DNA from: Vulcaniibacterium gelatinicum
GTDB lineage: Bacteria; Pseudomonadota; Gammaproteobacteria; Xanthomonadales; Xanthomonadaceae
Assembly (NCBI RefSeq): GCF_008033445.1
Contig: NZ_VNKO01000016.1
Location: forward strand, 1 to 64,000
Direction: 5' to 3'
Length of the DNA: 64,000 nucleotides
Made by a program: the position numbers and the translations under genes. Under the pieces are notes generated by a model. That model was not told where the DNA came from. It ran no database searches and saw only the letters and a list, made by a program, of their open reading frames with translations. Positions 45,446 through 54,874 of this stretch are shown piece by piece (the stretch's first letter is position 1; each line of letters opens with the position of its first letter).

Positions 45446-47896
45446 TTACGGGCCGTATACGCCGAGCAGGCGGCTGGCCGCGGCCGCATAGGCGGCGCGG
45501 GTGACCGTCTGGGCCGGGTCGAAGTACGCCTTCAGCGTCGGCTGCAGGTCGTACGGCCCCTGCACCAGGGCGAAGCGGGCGTTGATCAGCGACAGATCCA
45601 GCGCCAGCTGCACGTAGCCGCGCAGCGCGGACGGGATCGCGGCCTGGTCCTCGATCGGGATGCGCCTGCCGTCGTAGAGGACGGTCACCGTCTCCACCGG
45701 CGCTTGCGCCTGCGCCTGCAGGCCCAGGCTCTGCACCAGCGAGTAGGCCAGGCTGACGCGGCTGACGTGGTCATTGGGACGGAAGGCGCCATCCAGTGTC
45801 CCCATCAGACCCACCTGGCGGTGGCTGAGGTCGCGCAGCGCGGCACCGGAGCTGGCGACGGCCTCGGCGAACGGCCACAGGGCGCTGCCGACTGCCACGT
45901 CGTTGAAGCTCGAGTTGCCGTGCAGCGGCAGGAACTGGCGCACGCCGGCGCCCATCGTGAGATAGGCCGCGAGCTCGCCGCGGGTCAGCGGCTGGTCGGG
46001 GCGGAAGCGGCCGTCGGGGTAGCCGTCCACGAGGCGGTTGGCGACGCCGTACTCGATGAAGCCGCGGCCGGGATGGCCGGCGATGTCGTCCAGGCCGGTG
46101 TAGCCGCCGGTGCGCACCTGCTTGATCCGGACATTGATCGTGGCCGGCAGGCCGCCGCCGTTGGTGCCGGTGCCGGTGGCCTGGGTGCCCTTGAGGGTCA
46201 TGCGCCAGGTGCCGGGTACGCCCGGCGCAGTGACGGCGACGTTGGCGCCCAGCACCGGCAGGCCGACCGAGGACTTGTACACGTTGCCGTTGGGATCGGT
46301 GAGCCAGATCGCCACGGTATTGGTGCCGACGTTGGCACGCGCCTGGACCACGGCGACGTCGTTGCCGACCTGGAACTGCACCACCTGGCTGGGCACCAGC
46401 GGCGTGTACGAAACGGGGTGGACGGTTTCGCTGGCCGGCGCCAGCACGACGTTGGCGTTGAAGCTGCGCTGTGCGTTGACCGTGGCGCCGAAGTCACCCT
46501 TGCCCATCGCCTCGCGCACCGCAGCGTAGGCATTGACGTAGCCGGCGCCGACCTCCCACGGCTCGCGGCCGGGGATGTTGGTGGCGGTGTCCTGCAGGAT
46601 GCGCTTGACCTCGCGCCAGTCCAGGCCCGGGTTGGCCTCGAGCATCAGCGCGACGATGCCGGAGACGTGCGGCGCCGCCATCGAGGTGCCGCTCATGTGG
46701 GTGTAGCGCGCGGACAGGGTGGGGCCGAGCACTTCGAGGTCCTGTTGCGCGGCGAGCTTGTCAATGGCGCCGAGCGAGGCGCGGGCGGAGACGATGTCCA
46801 CGCCGGGCGCGGTGACGGTGGGGCGGTCGGCCCAGGTGTAGCGGACGCCGTCGAGCACGACCTCGCCGCCGCGGCCGTCCACGCCGCGCGAGGAGAAGCT
46901 GGCCAGCCGGCCCTGTTTGTCGCCGGCGGCGACCGCGATCACCCACGGCGCCTTCTTGAAGTTGCCGGTGATGGTGCCTTCGCCCGGACCGGAGTTGCCG
47001 GCCGAGAACACCACGATCACGCCGCGGTCGGCGAGCGCCTTGGTGGCGATGTTGGTCGGATCGTCCGGGTCGAAGTCGGTGCCGACGTCGCTGGTGTTGC
47101 CGAACGAGTTGGAGACCACGCGGATGCCGTACTGCGCCTGGTGGGTGAGCGCGTAGTCGAAGCCGCCGAGGGTGTCGAGGATGAACAGCCCGGCGCCCGA
47201 GCCGTAGCCGATGATGCCGGCGCCCGGCGCCACGCCCTCGAAACGGCCGCCCGGCGAGGCCGCGCCGTTGCCGCCGACGATGCCGGCGACGTGGGTGCCG
47301 TGGCCGCCGGCCAGGTCGGTGTTGGGCACGTTCTCGGTGTAGGTGATGGGCAGGCTGCTGTCGAGCGAGTACAGGTTGGTCTGCGCGGCTACGTTCTGGA
47401 TCACGTGCGGGCCGTACTGCAGATCGGGGTGGGTGCCGTCCACGCCGGAATCGTTGACCAGCACCGCCACGCCGCGGCCGCTGACCGGCAGGCCATGGAC
47501 GCGCAGCGCGGCGTCGGTGCGCAGCCGGTCCACGCCGGTGAGCTGGGTCGCCTCCTCGTTCTCGAGCGTGAGCGGGGCGTTGAGCCAGACCGAGCGCACA
47601 TCGTCCATCGCCAGCAGCGCGCGGATCTGGGCGGGGGTGGCGCGTGCGCCGGCGATCGGCAGCGAGCGCATGGTCAGGGCGGCGAGCCCGAGCGCGTCCA
47701 GCCGGCGGCGCTGTTCGGCGCTGATCGGGCCGTTGCCGTGGAAGCTGACGATCACCTCCACCGGCTCGTCGGCGGCGAGGGTGGGCAGCATGCGTTCGAG
47801 CTGCAGGTCGAGCCGGCGGGCGTCGGCGAGCAGCGGCGTGGCGAGGATCGCGGCGGCGAGCAGGCTCGCGCGCAGGGTACGGGACAGGGGCGACAT
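45446..47896 (-). CDS. Secreted S8 serine protease with three SLH modules
   Basis: A subtilisin-family protease of 816 residues, exported by a signal peptide (MSPLSRTLRASLLAAAILATPLLADA). A propeptide (about 25-120) is followed by the catalytic domain with Asp in VNDSGVDGTHPD, His in GGHGTHVAGIVGG and Ser in GTSMAAPHVSG. A beta domain follows, then about 220 C-terminal residues with three S-layer homology (SLH) modules (for example GVANRLVDGYPDGRFRPDQP). SLH modules anchor proteins to a cell-surface polymer. The 54875-57367 protein is a paralogue. It lies downstream of the LuxR-family gene on the same strand. Confidence 0.93.
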   Translation of the reverse strand: MSPLSRTLRASLLAAAILATPLLADARRLDLQLERMLPTLAADEPVEVIVSFHGNGPISAEQRRRLDALGLAALTMRSLPIAGARATPAQIRALLAMDDVRSVWLNAPLTLENEEATQLTGVDRLRTDAALRVHGLPVSGRGVAVLVNDSGVDGTHPDLQYGPHVIQNVAAQTNLYSLDSSLPITYTENVPNTDLAGGHGTHVAGIVGGNGAASPGGRFEGVAPGAGIIGYGSGAGLFILDTLGGFDYALTHQAQYGIRVVSNSFGNTSDVGTDFDPDDPTNIATKALADRGVIVVFSAGNSGPGEGTITGNFKKAPWVIAVAAGDKQGRLASFSSRGVDGRGGEVVLDGVRYTWADRPTVTAPGVDIVSARASLGAIDKLAAQQDLEVLGPTLSARYTHMSGTSMAAPHVSGIVALMLEANPGLDWREVKRILQDTATNIPGREPWEVGAGYVNAYAAVREAMGKGDFGATVNAQRSFNANVVLAPASETVHPVSYTPLVPSQVVQFQVGNDVAVVQARANVGTNTVAIWLTDPNGNVYKSSVGLPVLGANVAVTAPGVPGTWRMTLKGTQATGTGTNGGGLPATINVRIKQVRTGGYTGLDDIAGHPGRGFIEYGVANRLVDGYPDGRFRPDQPLTRGELAAYLTMGAGVRQFLPLHGNSSFNDVAVGSALWPFAEAVASSGAALRDLSHRQVGLMGTLDGAFRPNDHVSRVSLAYSLVQSLGLQAQAQAPVETVTVLYDGRRIPIEDQAAIPSALRGYVQLALDLSLINARFALVQGPYDLQPTLKAYFDPAQTVTRAAYAAAASRLLGVYGP

Positions 47897-47994
47897 GCGG
47901 GGCAGGGCCTTTGCGGGATGGACGCGGAGCGCGCAGCCCAGCATCTGCGCCTGCCGTGCCGGCCCCCATCCGGAAGGTTCCTCAAGCGGGGCAG

Positions 47995-48015
47995 GGGAAA
48001 GCCCCCAGCGGGGGC
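47995..48015 (-). terminator. Possible terminator after the LuxR-family gene
   Basis: GCCCCC (48001-48006) and GGGGGC (48010-48015) form a 6-bp stem with loop AGC. On the minus strand it is followed by TTT only, so it may be a weak terminator between the regulator and protease genes. Confidence 0.45.
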
Positions 48016-48028
48016 GGCCGCCCGCTAG

Positions 48029-48667
48029 TTAGTCCAGCAGGCCCTTGCGCAGCGCGTAGCGCACCAGCTCGGCGGTGTTGCGCACGCCGAGCTTGTCGAG
48101 CACGCGGGCGCGGTGGTTCTCGGCGGTCTTGGTGCTGATGTCGAGCTTGCGCGCGATTTCCTTGGTGGTCAGGCCTTCGGCGATCAGGTGGAAGACCTCG
48201 CGTTCGCGCGCGGTGAGGGTGCCGTAGGGATCGGCGACTTTGCGCTCGGGGTGCTGCATCTGTTCGGCCAGCGCGCGCGCGGCCTGGGGGCCGAAGTAGC
48301 CGCGGCCGGCGCGCAGCGCGCGCACCGCCGCGAGCAGCTCAGACGCGGCGCTGTCCTTGACCAGGTAGCCGGAGGCGCCGGCGCGCACCGCCTGCAGCAC
48401 GTATTCGTCCTCCTGGTGCATGGTCAGCACCAGCACGCGCGCCTCGGGCACCGTTTCGCGCAGGCGGCGGATCACTTCGATCCCGCCCAGGCGCGGCATG
48501 GACAGGTCGGCCACCACCACGTCGGGGCGCGTGGCCTGGGCCTTGGCGATGGTTTCGATTCCGTCGGCGGCCTGCGCGACCACCTGCACGTCGCCCTCGG
48601 CCTGCAGCACGCCGACCAGGCTTTCGCGCACCAGCGTGTGGTCGTCTGCGATCAGGACCCGGATCAT
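48029..48667 (-). CDS. NarL/LuxR-type response regulator
   Basis: A 212-residue two-component regulator. The receiver domain (1-120) has the acidic pocket DDH (residues 8-10), the phosphoacceptor Asp54 in VVVADLSMP and Lys near 104 (GYLVKDSA). The LuxR-type HTH (about 145-208) is [54 protein letters not shown] ribosome binding site precedes ATG 48667. It starts 45 bases after the histidine kinase stop, so it is the output of the same operon. Confidence 0.95.
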   Translation of the reverse strand: MIRVLIADDHTLVRESLVGVLQAEGDVQVVAQAADGIETIAKAQATRPDVVVADLSMPRLGGIEVIRRLRETVPEARVLVLTMHQEDEYVLQAVRAGASGYLVKDSAASELLAAVRALRAGRGYFGPQAARALAEQMQHPERKVADPYGTLTAREREVFHLIAEGLTTKEIARKLDISTKTAENHRARVLDKLGVRNTAELVRYALRKGLLD

Positions 48668-48712
48668 GCGCGCCTCCCCCGACCGCACGTTGCGCGCTGG
48701 CCCCGGCCGGCG

Positions 48713-49450
48713 TCAAGCGGGCGCGGCACCCGGCAGCGGCAGCACCGCGCGCACGCGGGTCCCTTCGCCGGGGACCGAGTGCAGTTCGAGCCGGCCGTCG
48801 TACAGGCGCAGGCGTTCGCGCATGCCGGACAGGCCGCTGCCACCGGCGCGCAGGGCCTGTTCCGGGTCGCAGCCGCGGCCGTCGTCGGCCACCTGCAACT
48901 GCAGCAGGCCGCCGCGCGCGACCAGGCGCAGCAGCACGCTCCGGGCCCCGGCGTGCTTGGCGGCATTGTTGAGCGCTTCCTGGGCGACCCGGAACAGCAG
49001 GGTCTGCAGTTCGCCGTCGAGCGGCGGCAGCGGCTCGATCTCCAGCTCGACCTGCGGGCCGCCGGATTCGCCGATGCTGCGCGCCAGCCAGCGCAGCGCG
49101 GCTTCCAGGCCGAGGTCGTCGAGGATCGGCGGGCGCAGCAGGCGCGAGAGCTGGCGGGTGTCGTCGAGCGCCTCGCCGCACAACGCCACCGCGTCAGCGA
49201 GTTCGGCGCGCTGCGGCTCGGGCAGGGTGGCGGCGATCCGCTCCAGGCGGTGCTTGAGCGCGGTCAGGTTCTGGCCGAGGCCGTCGTGCAGCTCGCGCGC
49301 CAGGCGCCGGCGTTCGTCCTCCTGCACGCGCCAGACCGCGCGGCCGAGGCGGCGGAACTCGCGTTCGTTGGCCTCGAGCCGTTCCAGCAGGCGCTGGTAG
49401 CGTAGCTGCAGTTCGTGCAGGGATTGCGGATCGAGCGGGGGGGCTTTCAT
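48713..49450 (-). CDS. Cytoplasmic histidine kinase, HisKA_3/NarX type
   Basis: A 245-residue kinase with no membrane segment or sensor domain. It opens with a coiled coil, then the HisKA_3 dimerisation box QEDERRRLARELHDGLGQN, with His55 as the likely phosphoacceptor. The ATP-binding domain (about 135-240) has the N box FRVAQEALNNAAKHAGA and G box VADDGRG...GSGLSGMRERL. The signal must come from a partner protein. Its start overlaps the stop of the Ser/Thr kinase gene by 4 bases (ATGA), suggesting the TPR kinase supplies the input. Confidence 0.93.
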   Translation of the reverse strand: MKAPPLDPQSLHELQLRYQRLLERLEANEREFRRLGRAVWRVQEDERRRLARELHDGLGQNLTALKHRLERIAATLPEPQRAELADAVALCGEALDDTRQLSRLLRPPILDDLGLEAALRWLARSIGESGGPQVELEIEPLPPLDGELQTLLFRVAQEALNNAAKHAGARSVLLRLVARGGLLQLQVADDGRGCDPEQALRAGGSGLSGMRERLRLYDGRLELHSVPGEGTRVRAVLPLPGAAPA

Positions 49451-52400
49451 GGGTTCGCTCCGGCGCCTTCCCGGCGGGTGCGCGGAGAGGCGGCCTGCAG
49501 TGCGGCCGCGGCTTGCGCCGCCTTGTCCTCGGCCGCGCGCGCGCCGGCCGCATCGCCGGCCAGGGCCAGCGCCTGCGCGCCCAGCCCATGCAGCGCCGCG
49601 GCGCCGAGGTAATCGCCCGCGCGCAGCCACTGCGCGGCTTCGCGGTAATGGGCCACCGCGGCCGCGGCGTCCTTGCGCGCGAGGGCGGCCTGCAGCGCGA
49701 GCCGGAGCCATTCCAGCCGCAACGCGGCGTGGCCGAGGGTGGCGGTGGCCTCGTCGAGGGTCGGGTCGGGCGTGCCGCGGCGGGCGCGCTCGAGCGCGAT
49801 CTCGAGTTGCAGCTGGCGCACGCCGGAGGCTTCCGCCAGGCGCTGCGCCTCGGCCAGGGCGGTGCGCGCGGCGGTGCCGTCCTCCAGTTGCGCCTGCAGC
49901 AGCCGCGCGATCGCGCGCTGTTCGGTCGAGGCCTCGGCGAGCAAGGGCTCGAGCGCGTCGAGGCGCGCGCGCGCCTGCGCCGCGTCGCCGGCGGCGAGCA
50001 GCGCGCGCACGTGCAGCAGTCCGGCATCGAGCCGCCCGCGCGGATCCTCGCGCTGCGCGAACAGCACCTGGGCCCGTTCGGCATGTCCGATCGCGGCGGC
50101 CAGGTGCCCCTGCATCCATTCCAGTTCGGCCAGGTGCCGGTGGCCGACCGCGAGTTCCTCGTGCATCTGCCGGCGCGTGGCCTCGGCCTGGGCCCGTTCG
50201 AGCAGCTGGCGCGCTTCGTCCCAGCGCCCGCGGGCGAGCGCGAGCAGGCCGAGGTTCTGGGTGGCGCGGACCCGGCCGGTGTCGTCGCCCTGCTGCGCGT
50301 AGGCGTCGGCGGCCTGCTGCCAGTACACCTGGGCGTCGTCGTAGGCGCCGAGCTGGTACTGGGCGAAACCGATGTCGTTGAGGGCGCGCGCGATCCCGAC
50401 CGGATCCTCGACCTGCCGCCAGGCCTGCAGGGCGCGGCGGAACGCGGCCAGCGCGGTGCGGAAATCGCCGCGTTCCTCCGCCAGCAGGCCGAGCTCGTTC
50501 TCGACCGCGGCCAGGCCGGCGCGGTCGCCGAGCGCGAGGTACAGCGCGCGCGCCTGCTCCAGGTGCTGCGCGGCTTCGTCGAACCGGCCGGTCAGCGCCA
50601 GCACGCTGCCGAGGTTGCGCAGGCTGGTGGCCAGGCCGCGGCGGTTGCCGAGCGCGCGCCGCAGCTCCACCGCCTTGCGGTACTGCTCGATCGCATCGGC
50701 GGTCTGGCCCAGGCGCGCGTAGCCGATGCCGAGCGCGTTGACGGTCTCGGCCTCGCCGTAGCGGTGGCCGCTGCGCTTGAACAGCACCAGCGCGCGCAGC
50801 AGGTACTCGTCCACCGCGCGCTGCGCCTGGCCGTGCAGGATCGAGAACTTGCCGAGCTCGTACCAGGCGCGCGGGTCCTGGCCGTCGCGCGCGGTGAGCC
50901 TGCGCAGGCCCTCGATCGCGGCGGCGAAATCGCCGCCGGCGCCGCGCGCGCGGGCCAGGTTGAGCTCGGCCCAGGTGTCGTCGGGCACGGCCTCGAGCAG
51001 GGCGCGCCATTGCGCGATCGCGGCGGGCGCATCGCCGTCGAGCAGGGCGCGTTCGGCGGCGAGCTGGCGCTGCACGCGGGTCGGGGTGGCGCCGGCGGCG
51101 GCCAGGCCGCGTTCGACCGCCTCGTAGGCGAGGTCCTGTTCGCCGGTCGCGAGCGCCAGGCGCGCACGCGCGAGCCACAGCGCGGGCATGTCCGGCGCGG
51201 CGCGGGTGGCGGTTTCGAACTGCGCCGCGGCCTGTGCCAGTTCGCCGCGCTCGGCGGCCAGCAGGCCGGCGCCGTAGGCGTCGAGCGCGGCGGGAGCGGG
51301 CAGGTCCAGCCGCAGGGGCGCGGCGGTGCCGAGCAGGCGCGCGGCCTGCGCCGACAGCGCGAAGGCGCGGAGCGCGGCGGCGGGGTCGGCGGCGTCCGGC
51401 CCGGCGACGGCCGGCGGCGGCCGGTCGTCGGCCGCGTCGTGCAGCGTGGCGACCACGCGCCAGCGGCCGCGGTCCTGCACCAGGCGCGGCTGCAGCACGC
51501 GCCGTGCGGCGGCGGGTTCGTGCAGCGCCGTGGGATCGGTGGGGACGCCGCCGGCAGGGTCGAGCTGGCGCAGGGCCTGCACCGTGCGCTCGCGGTCCAC
51601 CACCGCCACGCCGGCGTCCGCGATCGCCTCGCGCAATGCGTCGGCGAGCGCGACCAGGCGCGCCTGCGGCAGCGTGCCCTCGTCCGCCAGCGGCATCACC
51701 AGCACGCGCTGCAGCGGCGCGGAAGCGGCGATCGCCGGCGCCTGCGTGCGCTGCCACCACCACGCGCCGAATCCGGCGGCGAGCGCGGCGACCAGGAGGC
51801 CGGCCGCGATCCAGGCGCCGCGCGCGCGCTGCCAGCGCACGCGCCAGCCCTCGCGCGGGACCCGGCGTGCGTCGAGCGCCGCGATCACCGCCTCCGCGCT
51901 CGGCAGGCGATGCGCGGGTTGCGGCCGCAGCAGCCGGTCCACCAGCCGCACCACCCAGTCGGGCAGGTCGTCGCGCACCGTGCTCAGCGGCGGCGGGCTG
52001 CGCAGCATCCGCTGCGCCAGCGCCTCGGTCACGGTGCCGCCGGCGAACGGCAGTGCGCCGGCCAGCATCTCGTACAGGATCAGGCCCAGCGCATACAGGT
52101 CGCTGCGGGCATCCACGCGCTCGCCGCGGGCCTGCTCGGGTGAGAGGTAGTCGGGCGTGCCGACCACGGTGCCGGACTGGGTGCGGCCGCTGCCGGCCAG
52201 CGAGCGCGCCACGCCGAAGTCGCTGATGTAGGCGTTGCCCTGCGCGTCCAGCAGCACGTTGGCCGGCTTGAGGTCGCGGTGCACCACGCCGACCGCGTGC
52301 GCCGCGGCCAGCCCTTCGGCCAGCTGGCGGGCGATGCGCAACGCGTCCTCGGGCGGGAGCCGGCCTTCGCGGTCGAGGCGGCGGTCCAGCGACTCGCCCT

Positions 52401-52734
52401 CGATGAAGTCCATGCTGATGATCCAGCGGTCCTCGTGCCGGGCGAGGTCGTGGATGCGCACCACGCGCGGACTGGACACCTGGCGCGCGAGCAGCAGTTC
52501 CTGGCGGAAGCGCTCGAACGCCTCGGGCCGGTGCATCAGTTCCGGGCGCAGCAGCTTGAGCGCGACCGGCACCTCGAGCGCGAGGTCGGTGGCGCGGTAC
52601 ACCACGCCCATGCCGCCCACGCCGAGCAGGGCCTCGATCCGGTAGCGTCCGCCGAGCACCGTGCCGGGCGCGAGCTCGGCGTGGCGGTAGAGGCCGGTGG
52701 CGGTGGCCTCGCCGTCGGCGCCGGGGCCCTGCAT
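49447..52734 (-). CDS. Membrane Ser/Thr protein kinase with long TPR region
   Basis: A 1095-residue Hanks-type kinase. The catalytic domain (about 30-290) has GxGxxG (LLGVGGMGVVY), Lys60, His-Arg-Asp154 (HRDLKPANV), Asp172 of DFG and the APE-like GTPDYLSPE. A basic stretch precedes one membrane helix (306-327, ending AWWW). A FlgO/TolB-like domain (about 345-480) is followed by about ten TPR-like repeats to the end (for example AIEQYRKAVELRRALGNRRGLATSLRNLG). The membrane helix puts the C-terminal part in the periplasm, as an external sensor or scaffold. The start overlaps the FHA-GAF stop by one base. Confidence 0.93.
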   Translation of the reverse strand: MQGPGADGEATATGLYRHAELAPGTVLGGRYRIEALLGVGGMGVVYRATDLALEVPVALKLLRPELMHRPEAFERFRQELLLARQVSSPRVVRIHDLARHEDRWIISMDFIEGESLDRRLDREGRLPPEDALRIARQLAEGLAAAHAVGVVHRDLKPANVLLDAQGNAYISDFGVARSLAGSGRTQSGTVVGTPDYLSPEQARGERVDARSDLYALGLILYEMLAGALPFAGGTVTEALAQRMLRSPPPLSTVRDDLPDWVVRLVDRLLRPQPAHRLPSAEAVIAALDARRVPREGWRVRWQRARGAWIAAGLLVAALAAGFGAWWWQRTQAPAIAASAPLQRVLVMPLADEGTLPQARLVALADALREAIADAGVAVVDRERTVQALRQLDPAGGVPTDPTALHEPAAARRVLQPRLVQDRGRWRVVATLHDAADDRPPPAVAGPDAADPAAALRAFALSAQAARLLGTAAPLRLDLPAPAALDAYGAGLLAAERGELAQAAAQFETATRAAPDMPALWLARARLALATGEQDLAYEAVERGLAAAGATPTRVQRQLAAERALLDGDAPAAIAQWRALLEAVPDDTWAELNLARARGAGGDFAAAIEGLRRLTARDGQDPRAWYELGKFSILHGQAQRAVDEYLLRALVLFKRSGHRYGEAETVNALGIGYARLGQTADAIEQYRKAVELRRALGNRRGLATSLRNLGSVLALTGRFDEAAQHLEQARALYLALGDRAGLAAVENELGLLAEERGDFRTALAAFRRALQAWRQVEDPVGIARALNDIGFAQYQLGAYDDAQVYWQQAADAYAQQGDDTGRVRATQNLGLLALARGRWDEARQLLERAQAEATRRQMHEELAVGHRHLAELEWMQGHLAAAIGHAERAQVLFAQREDPRGRLDAGLLHVRALLAAGDAAQARARLDALEPLLAEASTEQRAIARLLQAQLEDGTAARTALAEAQRLAEASGVRQLQLEIALERARRGTPDPTLDEATATLGHAALRLEWLRLALQAALARKDAAAAVAHYREAAQWLRAGDYLGAAALHGLGAQALALAGDAAGARAAEDKAAQAAAALQAASPRTRREGAGANP

Positions 52735-53615
52735 CACCGGCCTCCGTGCGCCGCGACGATGCCGCGCCAGTCGGGGGCGGGCGTCGCGGCCTGCAGCTGC
52801 TCGCTCGCCTGGCGCGCGGCGATCCACACCGCCGCGCCTTCGGTGAAGGCCTGCAGCAGCTCGAGGTCGAGCGTGGTGATGGGCGGGCCGGGGCGCGTGC
52901 GGTCGGCATACACCGCGCCGAGCACGCGCTCGCCGTCCAGCAGCGGCAGGCACACCAGTGCGCGCAGGCCCGCCGCCATCACCGACTGGCGCGCGGCGAG
53001 CCAGGCCTCGCCGCCGATGTCGTTCACCACCACCGGCCGGCGTGTGTCGAGCGCGCGCTGCACGGCGCCGACGCTGCCGGAGAACTCGCGCGTGGCCAGA
53101 CGGGCCGGATCGAGCGCCAGGCTCGCGCGCACGCGGTAGTCGCCGCCCTCGGCGAGCAGCACGAAACCGCGGTCGCACTGGGCCAGTTCCACCACGGCGC
53201 GCAGGCTGGCCCCGAGCAGGTCGCCGAGGCGGGCGATGCCGCCCAGGCGCGCGGTGTGCGCGGTGGCGGCGGTGCGGCGCGCGCGCAGGATGGCGTCGTT
53301 GGCGGCCTGCGCCTCGTCGGGCAGCAGGGCGAACTCGCAGTACACGTCGCCGAAACGCAGCCACCCGTTCGCGCCGAGGTCGGCGCCGTCGGTCACCGGT
53401 GCGCCGTCCACGTAGGTGCCGTTCTTGCTGCCCAGGTCGCGCACGCGCCAGGCGCCGTGTTCGCGGCGCAGCTCGGCGTGGCGGCGCGAGACGGAAGGGT
53501 GGTCGAGCACCAGGTCGCAGTCCGGCGCGCGCCCGATGCGCAGCACGGCGCCGGCGTCCACGGCGCGGACCACCGCGGCATGCTCGGGCGGATAGGCGAT
53601 CAGGCGCGCCTGCAT
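52734..53615 (-). CDS. FHA-GAF protein
   Basis: A 293-residue cytoplasmic protein. The N-terminal FHA domain (about 15-100) is canonical: LRIGRAPDCDLVLDHPSVSRRHAELR and DLGSKNGTYVDGAPV. A C-terminal GAF domain (about 125-275) has IARLGDLLGASLRAVVELAQCDRGFVLL and ALVCLPLLDGERVLGAVYADR. FHA binds phosphothreonine, so it is the natural reader for the adjacent Ser/Thr kinase; the GAF could sense a small molecule. It is the first cytoplasmic gene of the signalling operon. Confidence 0.93.
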   Translation of the reverse strand: MQARLIAYPPEHAAVVRAVDAGAVLRIGRAPDCDLVLDHPSVSRRHAELRREHGAWRVRDLGSKNGTYVDGAPVTDGADLGANGWLRFGDVYCEFALLPDEAQAANDAILRARRTAATAHTARLGGIARLGDLLGASLRAVVELAQCDRGFVLLAEGGDYRVRASLALDPARLATREFSGSVGAVQRALDTRRPVVVNDIGGEAWLAARQSVMAAGLRALVCLPLLDGERVLGAVYADRTRPGPPITTLDLELLQAFTEGAAVWIAARQASEQLQAATPAPDWRGIVAAHGGR

Positions 53616-53706
53616 GCGGGCAGTGTAAACGCCCCGCCAGGGGACGGCCGGGGCGGGCGGGAGGCGGGCCGGGGCGCGCGGCCCCGGCCCATGCTGCGCG
53701 CCGGCG

Positions 53707-54546
53707 TCAGTCGCCGTAGTCGCGCAGGTACGCGATCGAGAAGCGCAGCGTGGCCGCGCCCGCGATCAGCTCGCCGGCGTGGTTCTCCACGTCGCGCGTG
53801 GCCCGCCACTGGTCGGCGATGGCGGTGCCGGCGCGCTCGCTGGCGCGGGCGCGGAAGGCGTCCACCGCCGCGATCGCGTCGGCATAGGCGCCGCTGGCCA
53901 CGGCCGCCTCGGCGGTGTCGAGCCAGGCGTCGAACGCAGGCTGTTCGGCCGCGGGGAGCCGGTCCACCCGCGCCCGCAACGCGGCGATCTTGGCCGCGAC
54001 CACGCTGCTGGTCGGCCGCAGGTCGGCCACGATCAGGAACTGCGAGAAACCGCCGTAGGTGCCGCGCGCACGCACGCTGCCGGGCGCGACCTCGTCGGTG
54101 ATGTCCACGAAATTCCCGCCCAGCGGCGCCTTCAGCAGCCGGTACGAGCTGCCCAGGGCGTAGGCGAGGGCGTGGGTGTGCAGTTCGATCCGCCCGCTGC
54201 GGCGGAAGCTCAGCCCGCCGAGCGCGGGCGGCTCGATCGTGATCAGCAGCGGCAGCGACGAGTCGAGCGAGGTCAGCTGCGGATCCGGCAGGCGCGCGAG
54301 CAGGGCCGGGTCGCCCAGGTTCACCAGCTGCGCGTTCACGCCCAGGCTGGCGGGGGTCAGGCCGCTGACGTCGTCGAAGGTCAGGGTCAGGTCGGCCAGC
54401 GGTGCGGAGGGCAGGCCGACCACGACGGTCGCGGTCTTGCCGGCCACGTCCACCGTGACCGGCAGGGACTGGGCCGATGCCGCCGCACCGCCTGCCAGCA
54501 GGCCCGCGGCCAGCAGGAACCTGGAGAAGAATCCGGGACTGCGCAT
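53707..54546 (-). CDS. Exported protein of unknown function upstream of the FHA-GAF gene
   Basis: A 279-residue protein with a signal peptide (MRSPGFFSRFLLAAGLLAGGAAASAQS). The mature part has beta-rich segments (VTVDVAGKTATVVVGLPS and LTLTFDDVSGLTPASLG) and a C-terminal Ala-rich helical region. I do not recognise the family. ATG 54546 with GGGGAG 8 bases upstream is chosen over a GTG at 54555. It precedes the signalling operon on the same strand with a 91-base gap, so it could be a periplasmic partner of the kinase TPR region. Confidence 0.75.
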   Translation of the reverse strand: MRSPGFFSRFLLAAGLLAGGAAASAQSLPVTVDVAGKTATVVVGLPSAPLADLTLTFDDVSGLTPASLGVNAQLVNLGDPALLARLPDPQLTSLDSSLPLLITIEPPALGGLSFRRSGRIELHTHALAYALGSSYRLLKAPLGGNFVDITDEVAPGSVRARGTYGGFSQFLIVADLRPTSSVVAAKIAALRARVDRLPAAEQPAFDAWLDTAEAAVASGAYADAIAAVDAFRARASERAGTAIADQWRATRDVENHAGELIAGAATLRFSIAYLRDYGD

Positions 54547-54874
54547 TGCTTCCACTCCCCTCGGTGGGTTGGCGGCCTCGCCGCAATGCGCCGGGAGCGC
54601 AGCTCTCGTCCGTGAGTGGCGGTGGAGCCGCGGATCAGACCAGCGCAGGCTACAACAGCCCGGCAGGCGTCGTCAGTAGGGGTTTCCCCCATTTCCGCAT
54701 TCATTTTTCACCATCGTTCATCGCGACGCGGCCGGCGGGGCGGCCGCGTCCGCGCCCTGGGGGGTTTCACCTGCGTCGCCTGGGGTAAGCACCGGATGGG
54801 TTCCGGCATGGCGGCGCGCGAAGGTGCCGGCACGTTCCGCAGTGCCGCGGATCTTTCCGGAGCCTCGAAATCCC
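54547..54874. other. 328-base divergent gap between the exported protein and the SLH-subtilase
   Basis: No gene is seen. An AT-rich stretch around 54685-54720 stands out in the GC-rich surroundings and probably holds the two divergent promoters. G-rich and C-rich inverted segments follow around 54725-54780. I could not fix -35 and -10 boxes. Confidence 0.4.

Noticed and set aside
44813-48028. 1071-codon open frame on the plus strand opposite the lipoprotein and SLH-subtilase genes
   Set aside because: It crosses three real minus-strand features and a terminator, and has no recognisable motif.
49513-52143. 876-codon plus-strand frame opposite the Ser/Thr kinase
   Set aside because: The kinase and TPR motifs on the minus strand are clear; the opposite frame has no domain.
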